Shown piece by piece: positions 13,992 to 18,563 of a stretch of DNA of 18,563 nucleotides. The notes beneath the pieces were generated by a model, which did no database searches, was not told the DNA's origin, and saw nothing but the letters and a program-made list of their open reading frames with translations. The first letter of the stretch is position 1. Each line of letters begins with the position of its first letter. The stretch spans positions 1 to 18,563 of the forward strand of contig JALVBA010000316.1 in assembly GCA_027010905.1 (NCBI GenBank). The letters are read 5' to 3'. The position numbers and the translations under genes were made by a program. The stretch is from Marinilabiliaceae bacterium (GTDB lineage: Bacteria > Bacteroidota > Bacteroidia > Bacteroidales > Marinilabiliaceae).

Positions 13992-15278
13992 CTACTCATC
14001 CAACTGAGGATTAAAAGTGGTGTCAGAGATTTTTTTTGAGGTCTTTGCTCCCAGCTGTTTAATCTTTTCGGCTCTCGATAGCAGGTTTCCTTTACCGGTG
14101 CTTAGCTTGTTTACGGCAGCATCATAATTAGTTTGAAGCTGAGTTATTGAATTTCCTATTTTTTTGATATCCTCGAGTAGTCCGGCCAGCTTATCATACA
14201 AAGCCCCTCCCTGCCTTGCAATCTCCTGTGCATTGCGGGTCTGTTTTTCCTGTTTCCATATTGAAGCAATAATTCTTAGAGTGGCAAGTAGTGTTGAGGG
14301 GCTTACCGGAACAATTTTATGCTCCCATGCAAAAGAGAAAAGTTTGGTATCACCTTCAACTGCCGCTGCAAAAGAGGATTCGAGAGGAAGAAACATCAAT
14401 ACAAAATCGGGAGAGTTGAGCTTTTGTGCTGTTGAGTAATTTTTCTCAAACAACCCTTTAACATGCTTACGCATACTCTCAACATGAGCCTTCAGATAGG
14501 TCTCTTTCTCCTTAGGGTCGTCGCTGTTTACATACCGCTCGTAAGCCACTAGCGACAGTTTTGAGTCTATGATAATATGTTTGTCTTCGGGCAGGTAGAT
14601 AACCACATCGGGCCGTATTAATTTCCCCTCTTCATTTATATCAACCACCTCGCGCTTATACTCTCTTCCTTTGGTAAGGCCTGAGTCCTCGAGAATCCGT
14701 TCGAGTATTACCTCACCCCAGTTTCCCATCTTCTTAACATCACCCTTAAGGGCTTTGGTAAGATTCTCCGCCTCAGTACTAATTCTGTGATTTAGTTCGT
14801 ACAGCTTTTTTACTTCAGCTTGCAGGCTCAGCTTGTCACGTAGCTCCTTTTCGTATGTTTCAGATACTTTCTTCTCAAATGTCTGGATATTAGTCTTCAG
14901 AGGATTGAGAATATTGGCAATGTCTTCATTTTGTTTCTCCGACAGCTCCTTTGATTTTTGCGTTATAATTTTATTTGCTATAACCTCAAACTCGGAAGTG
15001 AGTCGACTTTGGATAATCTTTATCTCCTCTATTTTCTCTCTGTTCTGTTTTTCAAGAAAGCTATTCTCAGTCTCACACTTTACAATCTGAGATGAGCGTT
15101 TTTCCGAAAGCTCTCTCTCGGTTTTAAGGTTTACCTTTAGCTCCTCAAGCTGGGTATTCAAAAAATCAAGATGCTCCTTGCCTGCTTTGTCCGACTTAAA
15201 TAGTCGTAGGTAGACAAGGGCAATAATCAATCCTCCAATTACAAGACCAATTGAAATAAACAGAATATCGTGTGACAT
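13992..15278 (-). CDS. rmuC: DNA recombination protein RmuC
   Basis: 428 residues. A membrane anchor at about 5-25 is followed by a long coiled coil from roughly 35 to 170 (KTERELSEKRSSQIVKCETE, QNREKIEEIKIIQSRL). The RmuC domain has MGNWGEVILERILEDSGLTKGREY, RPDVVIYLPEDKHIIIDSKLSLVAYERY (the D...DSK nuclease-like core), LMFLPLESSFAAAVEGD, VSPSTLLATLRIIASIWKQEKQTRNAQEIARQGGALYDK, and LSTGKGNLLSRAEKIKQLG near the end. In E. coli loss of RmuC raises inversions between short inverted repeats; the exact activity is not known. This is of some interest in a region rich in palindromes. Confidence 0.96.
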   Translation of the reverse strand: MSHDILFISIGLVIGGLIIALVYLRLFKSDKAGKEHLDFLNTQLEELKVNLKTERELSEKRSSQIVKCETENSFLEKQNREKIEEIKIIQSRLTSEFEVIANKIITQKSKELSEKQNEDIANILNPLKTNIQTFEKKVSETYEKELRDKLSLQAEVKKLYELNHRISTEAENLTKALKGDVKKMGNWGEVILERILEDSGLTKGREYKREVVDINEEGKLIRPDVVIYLPEDKHIIIDSKLSLVAYERYVNSDDPKEKETYLKAHVESMRKHVKGLFEKNYSTAQKLNSPDFVLMFLPLESSFAAAVEGDTKLFSFAWEHKIVPVSPSTLLATLRIIASIWKQEKQTRNAQEIARQGGALYDKLAGLLEDIKKIGNSITQLQTNYDAAVNKLSTGKGNLLSRAEKIKQLGAKTSKKISDTTFNPQLDE

Positions 15279-15300
15279 AGTTGAGTGCTTTTTAGGAAGC

Positions 15301-15331
15301 TAAAGATAATGAATATAGGTCACCAATGAAA
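15301..15331 (-). promoter_or_regulatory. Candidate rmuC promoter
   Basis: The minus strand reads TTTC (15331-15328), 19 bp, TATCTTTA (15308-15301): correct spacing, one mismatch in each box, 22 bp before the rmuC ATG. Confidence 0.35.
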
Positions 15332-15333
15332 TA

Positions 15334-15401
15334 GGCCTTGACTTTTTTGGTTTCGTTGACGCCTGTCCAGCATAGCTGGGAGTCAAAGTAAAAAGAAAAG
15401 A
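15334..15401. repeat. Dispersed hairpin repeat upstream of rmuC
   Basis: GGCCTTGACTTTTTTGGTTTCGTTGAC, then CCAGC-ATA-GCTGG (15367-15379), then GTCAAAGTAAAAAGAAAAG. The outer segments are imperfect inverted repeats and GTTGAC/GTCAA brackets the inner hairpin. The minus-strand pattern ...CAAAAAAGTCAAGGC parallels ...CAAAAAAAATCAAGGC at 8751-8766, so the two are probably members of one repeat family. Position 15402 to 15454 shows nothing else. Confidence 0.5.
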
Positions 15402-15454
15402 GGTATAACGCAACGTAAAAGTTTTTTAACAAGATTATACTGGACAACAAGCCA

Positions 15455-15697
15455 TCAGACAATCAGCTCATCCAAATCCTCTTTTTCAAATAGTGTGGGA
15501 TAATCATCCAGAAACTTTTCCATTACGGTTCGCAGAACGGCTTCGCGCATAAACTTCGACCTGTTGCGTACTTTATACTTTTTGCAATACATCTCAATTG
15601 CTGAGTTCTCCTCAGCTGTAAGCATGAATGATGTACGATGCTCCCTCTTTTTAGGAGGTACTCTTTGAGATTTTGTTTTTTTCTTCTTTCTTACCAT
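15455..15697 (-). CDS. Small ribbon-helix-helix-like protein
   Basis: 80 residues. A Lys/Arg-rich tail at 1-20 (MVRKKKKTKSQRVPPKKREH) is followed by a pattern that fits the ribbon-helix-helix fold: strand RTSFMLT (21-27), helix A AEENSAIEMYCKK and helix B NRSKFMREAVLRTVMEKF (45-62). The acidic end is DDYPTLFEKEDLDELIV. Such proteins bind DNA as dimers; the basic tail would add non-specific contacts. It is not paired with a toxin gene, so an antitoxin role is not indicated. It has its own well-matched promoter. The target is unknown. Confidence 0.75.
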   Translation of the reverse strand: MVRKKKKTKSQRVPPKKREHRTSFMLTAEENSAIEMYCKKYKVRNRSKFMREAVLRTVMEKFLDDYPTLFEKEDLDELIV

Positions 15698-15703
15698 CAG
15701 TCA

Positions 15704-15734
15704 CAAAAATAGACAATTTAATTAGTTCGTCAAA
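15704..15734 (-). promoter_or_regulatory. Promoter of the ribbon-helix-helix gene
   Basis: The minus strand reads TTTG (15734-15731), exactly 19 bp, TATTTTTG (15711-15704): a full match to TTTG-N19-TAnnTTTG. The -7 box ends only 6 bp before the ATG at 15697, so the transcript would be nearly leaderless. Confidence 0.6.
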
Positions 15735-15776
15735 ACTTACTAAACATACAAGGTTGAACTACACCCAAACTCCCCT

Positions 15777-16421
15777 CTACCACTCCAGACACTCGTCAGG
15801 AGCATCAGCCAAAGTGTTTGAAATCCAATCGGCCTGAGCAAGCTCTTCCCCGGTAAAGCTGGTAATTAGTCCAAGGCATTTGGCACCTGCGCTCTTAGCA
15901 GCTTCAACTCCACTAACGGCATCTTCAACCACAAGGCACTCCTCAGGCTTCAGACCTATTTTTTTTGCAGCTAACTTAAAAATATCGGGGAAAGGCTTCT
16001 TCAATTCTACCTCTAGTCCATTAACCGTGGCATCAAAAGTATCCCCAGAGATACCAATATTTTTAAGATTTATATCCATTTTGATTCTGTCGGCACTGGT
16101 AGCAACTGCCAGCTTTAGACCTTTTGATTTTGCCTTATCGATAAATGCAACAACACCCGACAATGGAGATAAGTTACCCTCAACCATCTCGCCGTAGATA
16201 TTGTAGGTTTTTTCTTTGGCCTCGTTAATATCAATGGTGTGATTATACTTCTCAGCAACTCCACCTAAGTACCTGTCCTCACCACTTCCCACAAACGGAA
16301 TAAAATCCTCCTCCTTCACCTCCACACCCTCGCGACGAAACATCTCAACTGCTGCTTTGGCAATATACTCTTCTGAATCTACCAAAACACCATCCATGTC
16401 GAATAAAACTCCTTTAATCAT
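15777..16421 (-). CDS. HAD-superfamily hydrolase, beta-phosphoglucomutase-like
   Basis: 214 residues, cytoplasmic. The four HAD motifs are present: I, LFDMDGVLVDS (nucleophile D8, acid/base D10); II, VATSA (S109); III, KKPFPDIF (about 141-148); IV, VVEDAVSGVEAAKSAG (E166-D167 and following). A helical C1 cap lies at about 16-85. The DMDGVLVDSE and EDAxxGxxAAxxAG patterns are those of the phosphoglycolate phosphatase/beta-phosphoglucomutase subgroup (subfamily IA). The substrate cannot be told from sequence. It is 79 bp upstream of the RHH gene and probably transcribed alone. Confidence 0.9.
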   Translation of the reverse strand: MIKGVLFDMDGVLVDSEEYIAKAAVEMFRREGVEVKEEDFIPFVGSGEDRYLGGVAEKYNHTIDINEAKEKTYNIYGEMVEGNLSPLSGVVAFIDKAKSKGLKLAVATSADRIKMDINLKNIGISGDTFDATVNGLEVELKKPFPDIFKLAAKKIGLKPEECLVVEDAVSGVEAAKSAGAKCLGLITSFTGEELAQADWISNTLADAPDECLEW

Positions 16422-16515
16422 TTTTTTTGGTTCTTTGGTTATTCATTTATGATACAATCAAGGCTTTGGATAAAAAAATGAAAAGTTATAATACTTTCAT
16501 TCACACTATTAATGC

Positions 16516-16555
16516 AAAAACAGCAAGGTGAAAAAAATCACACTTGCTGTTTTTT
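16516..16555 (-). terminator. Intrinsic terminator after the tRNA genes
   Basis: AAAAACAGCAAG (16516-16527) and CTTGCTGTTTTT (16543-16554) form a 12-bp stem, extended inside by GTGA/TCAC with one bulge. In the minus direction it is followed by T-rich sequence. It lies directly after the tRNA-Leu 3' end and could also act on the + strand. Confidence 0.8.
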
Positions 16556-16556
16556 G

Positions 16557-16641
16557 TACCCGAAGTGGGACTTGAACCCACACGACCGCGATGGTCACAG
16601 GATTTTAAGTCCTGCGTGTCTACCAATTCCACCATTCGGGC
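16557..16641 (-). tRNA. tRNA-Leu (anticodon TAA)
   Basis: 85 nt on the minus strand, starting GCCCGAATGGTGGAATTGG and ending TTCGGGTA. Anticodon stem-loop CAGGA-CTTAAAA-TCCTG has anticodon TAA. The long variable arm, GTGGGTTCAAGTCCCAC T-arm and TGGTAGACAC D-arm fit a class II tRNA-Leu. The first acceptor pair would be G-U. CCA is not encoded. Confidence 0.95.
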
Positions 16642-16656
16642 ATCCTTTGAGCGAAA

Positions 16657-16702
16657 ATAGACTTCTCCCCCTTTTTTCTCTCTGCGAGCGAAAAACGGGA
16701 CT
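16657..16702. repeat. 46-bp direct repeat, copy 1 (truncated tRNA-Gly 3' end)
   Basis: ATAGACTTCTC...GCGAAAAACGGGACT, identical at 44 of 46 positions to 16753-16798. It repeats the last 19-20 nt of tRNA-Gly plus 26 bp of its downstream flank, so a 3' fragment of the tRNA gene is present without the rest. Confidence 0.85.
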
Positions 16703-16703
16703 T

Positions 16704-16753
16704 CCCGATTAATAATTTCTAATTCATTCTTCATAAGAAATTCTATATCGGGA
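16704..16753. repeat. Hairpin between the two tRNA-Gly 3' copies
   Basis: Outer arms TCCCGAT (16704-16710) and ATCGGGA (16747-16753), inner arms AATTTCT and AGAAATT, both perfect, giving a nested stem-loop that fills almost exactly the space between the two direct repeats. Confidence 0.6.
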
Positions 16754-16782
16754 TAGACTTCTCGCTCTTTTTTCTCTCTGCG

Positions 16783-16798
<16 letters not shown>
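16753..16798. repeat. 46-bp direct repeat, copy 2 (at the intact tRNA-Gly)
   Basis: Partner of 16657-16702; it covers the 3' end of the intact tRNA-Gly gene (from 16783) and the flank beyond it. The two differ only by CCC versus GCT within the CT-rich part. Confidence 0.85.
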
Positions 16799-16855
<57 letters not shown>

Positions 16856-17120
16856 AAATTTTACTCTCTCTTACAGTGTTACTTTTAACAACCGTACAGC
16901 ACTTTTCTCAAATGCGACTGCAAATATATACCTATTTTTCAATTCCGCAAAAAACTACATCGCCAATAGTTAAAAAGTTCATGAAGTGTAAAGAATTAAC
17001 TACTACTTTACTTTTTCCTTACCTCTTTTTATTGATTTTCACGCTTAATCTTATGACATTTGGGCTAACATTTCTATAAATCCAAAACTAAATTGTCATG
17101 AAAACAAAACTTCTAATCTT

Positions 17121-18113
17121 ATGAGAACTGTAAAATCTATTTTAGTAATTATTTTCCTATTAGCTATGCAAAACGGATTTGCCCAAAAAAGCAAACTACT
17201 AGGCAGCTGGCAATCATCCGATGGCAGTGAAGTAATTTTCACATCGGAGCAGGTAACCATTAGCGGAGTTAAATACAACTACCGGGTTCAGGGTAATGTA
17301 ATGTATGTTGACGACCAGTATGGTACACCATACCAATATACATACACAGTTGCAGGTGACAACTTACAATTAAACATTCCCGGTGTTGGAAACTATAGTT
17401 TCACCAGGAAACAGTCCGGGGGGCAGGGCAACCCTTTTGGGAACATTAGCAAAACAACCCAACAACCTACGCCCAATAGTGAGCTTATTGGTAATTGGCA
17501 GGCAACCAACGGAGCAATAACATCCTTCGACCAGCAGTACATGACCATTGCAGGCTCGCCATACCTATACACAATTCAGGGAAACATAATCACTGTACGC
17601 GATCAGTCCAATAACACAATGACCTATAAATATCAGGTAAAAGCCAACCAGCTATATCTATATGTTGAGGGTACAGGAACTTATGTTCTGACTAAAGTGA
17701 CAGGCAACCAACAATCTGTCAATACCAATCAGGGGAATGGAGCAATTCAGGCTCGAGGATACGGAAACCAAGGCAATTCAGCTGCTAACACTAAGCTATT
17801 TGGAACATTTTGCAGCTACTCATCTTCGGGTTACAGCGGGTCATCTTCCTACTCAACAACCCAACACGTAAGTTTCGATGGCAAGGGACACTACAGCTAC
17901 GGTAGCCAGAGTTCGTACAGCGGAAACGGTGATGGATATGCAGGAGGCGATGGCGGATATAGTGGCACTTACAATGTTCAGGGAAACAGTGTTACTCTTA
18001 CCGAGTCGGACGGAAGCCAGTATGTGGTAACAATATTTTTCGTGCAAGACTCAGGCGAAATTACCGAACTGAAATATGACGGAACAGTATATGCAAAATC
18101 GTTGTGTGATTAA
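17121..18113 (+). CDS. Exported three-repeat protein, lipocalin-like beta domains
   Basis: 330 residues of unknown function. The signal peptide is MRTVKSILVIIFLLAMQNGFA with cleavage near residue 22. The mature part has three repeats: 26-97 (LLGSWQSSDGSEVIF...YRVQGNVMYVDD...YTYTVAGDNLQLN), 121-193 (LIGNWQATNGAITSF...YTIQGNIITVRD...YKYQVKANQLYLY) and 225-328 (LFGTF...VSFDGKGHYSY...YNVQGNSVTLTESDG). The pattern L-x-G-x-W ... F ... Y-x-V-x-G-N ... L-x-L suggests lipocalin/DUF5640-like beta meanders. The third repeat carries a Ser/Gly/Tyr-rich insert (about 232-281) and the only Cys residues of the mature protein, C231 and C329, which could form a disulfide. Linkers are Gln/Asn/Gly-rich. Its ATG overlaps the stop of an 8-codon ORF (17098-17124). 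Confidence 0.8.
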   Translation: MRTVKSILVIIFLLAMQNGFAQKSKLLGSWQSSDGSEVIFTSEQVTISGVKYNYRVQGNVMYVDDQYGTPYQYTYTVAGDNLQLNIPGVGNYSFTRKQSGGQGNPFGNISKTTQQPTPNSELIGNWQATNGAITSFDQQYMTIAGSPYLYTIQGNIITVRDQSNNTMTYKYQVKANQLYLYVEGTGTYVLTKVTGNQQSVNTNQGNGAIQARGYGNQGNSAANTKLFGTFCSYSSSGYSGSSSYSTTQHVSFDGKGHYSYGSQSSYSGNGDGYAGGDGGYSGTYNVQGNSVTLTESDGSQYVVTIFFVQDSGEITELKYDGTVYAKSLCD

Positions 18114-18152
18114 TACTTTTTGTATAGATGCCGTAACACAGAAAAGTATTAA
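18110..18152. terminator. Perfect inverted repeat at the end of the three-repeat gene
   Basis: TTAATACTTTT (18110-18120) and AAAAGTATTAA (18142-18152) are an 11-bp perfect inverted repeat with a 21-nt loop, and the first arm contains the stop codon. AT-rich and without a following T-run, so it may protect the mRNA end rather than terminate. Confidence 0.4.
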
Positions 18153-18172
18153 CCTGTATTATTCATAAACTT

Positions 18173-18310
18173 GCTCGCAAAGGTGCTAAGTCGCAAAATT
18201 TAAGTGAATTAACAACTCACACTCAAAATATTCAACATTAGTACTTCAATCTATATAATTTGCCATCTTACTCTTTATCTACACTTTGCGCTTTTGCGTC
18301 TTTGCGTGAT
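18173..18310. repeat. Element bounded by GCAAAG-type inverted repeats
   Basis: The left end GCTCGCAAAGGTGCTAAG (continuing TCGCAAAATT) and the right end CACTTTGCGCTTTTGCGTC (continuing TTTGCGTGA) are imperfect inverted copies of about 30 nt, enclosing about 80 bp of AT-rich sequence with no ORF. The GCAAAG-nnGCAAAG periodicity looks like a dispersed non-coding repeat. Confidence 0.5.
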
Positions 18311-18354
18311 AAATTATTCAGTTTAAAAACCACCTTTGCATTTTTGTAATATTA

Positions 18355-18563
18355 GTGACGGGGTGAATCCTGGCATCAACCACAGACTCACCCCATCACT
18401 TGCACTTAGAGAGATTGAAAACCGAACTTTCAATATGATTAACCCACATTGCAGCTATAAATTCGTAATTATCTGATCTCAAGGCGAGTTGTTTTTTGAA
18501 ATTCTCTCAGGTACCACTACGGATTTTTTCCGGTAGCAAGGTCTGGTTTTGTACCCCATCAAC
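18355..18563 (+). ncRNA. Possible structured RNA or leader (runs to the window end)
   Basis: GTGACGGGGTGA (18355-18366) pairs with TCACCCCATCAC (18388-18399) at 11 of 12 positions. A second hairpin ATTGAAA-ACCGAAC-TTTCAAT follows, then CTACGG/CCGGTAG around a T-run near 18520. TACCCCATCAAC at the window end repeats the right arm and could compete for the left arm. No ORF is evident. The strand is uncertain. I do not recognise a known RNA family; 6S, tmRNA and RNase P signatures were not seen. Confidence 0.3.

Noticed and set aside
15455..15697. Antitoxin of a toxin-antitoxin pair
   Set aside because: The ribbon-helix-helix-like protein has no small toxin-like gene next to it; the neighbours are rmuC and a HAD hydrolase, and it has its own promoter.
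16876..17079. 67-codon open frame on the plus strand in the spacer before the secreted protein gene
   Set aside because: AT-rich hydrophobic chance translation, no motif, no promoter. The 265 bp spacer 16856-17120 shows no other feature beyond the 8-codon ORF.

Overview
The window looks like a chromosomal stretch from a member of the Bacteroidota, probably class Bacteroidia. The evidence is several promoters of the type TTTG-N19/20-TAnnTTTG, almost no Shine-Dalgarno sequences, moderate AT content, the hisGDCB gene order, the families present (small DUF5808 membrane protein, RmuC, AAA_14-type ATPase) and GC-rich palindromic repeats in the spacers. I cannot name a genus.

Layout. 1-1074 (-) is the 5' three quarters of a leucyl aminopeptidase gene, cut by the window edge. 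1200-3653 (+) holds aspartate ammonia-lyase (aspA), aquaporin Z (aqpZ) and a small DUF5808 membrane protein. 3735-4812 (-) is a two-gene unit of trmB and an alkyltransferase-like (ATL) protein. 4896-6080 (-) is an AT-rich AAA_14-type ATPase gene whose start region is a large inverted repeat. 6252-11487 (-) is the histidine operon: promoter, His-rich leader peptide, attenuator, then hisG, hisD, a 354 bp repeat-filled gap, hisC and hisB. 11574-12987 (+) holds a secreted thioredoxin-fold protein and pssA. 13013-16421 (-) holds an SPFH/prohibitin-like protein, rmuC, a small ribbon-helix-helix protein and a HAD phosphatase. 16516-16855 (-) is a tRNA-Gly(GCC)/tRNA-Leu(TAA) pair with a strong terminator and a duplicated tRNA-Gly 3' end between them. 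17121-18113 (+) encodes a secreted three-repeat protein. 18114-18563 has no gene but contains inverted repeats and a strongly folded segment.

The most informative part is the his operon. Upstream of hisG the minus strand encodes MITNRHHIHHHHFLLMR (six His in seven codons), followed by a GC-rich hairpin and a T-run. This is the layout of a classical ribosome-mediated attenuator. The same operon carries several copies of a C/G-rich palindromic repeat. Two of them are translated in frame near the N-termini of HisC and HisB (13 of 17 residues identical), one supplies the hisC stop codon, and one lies inside a short ORF overlapping the hisG start. The HisB phosphatase domain lacks the zinc-binding Cys/His loop of the enteric enzyme.

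Most other genes are ordinary housekeeping functions: amino-acid catabolism and peptide turnover, osmotic water flux, tRNA modification, phosphatidylserine synthesis and genome maintenance.
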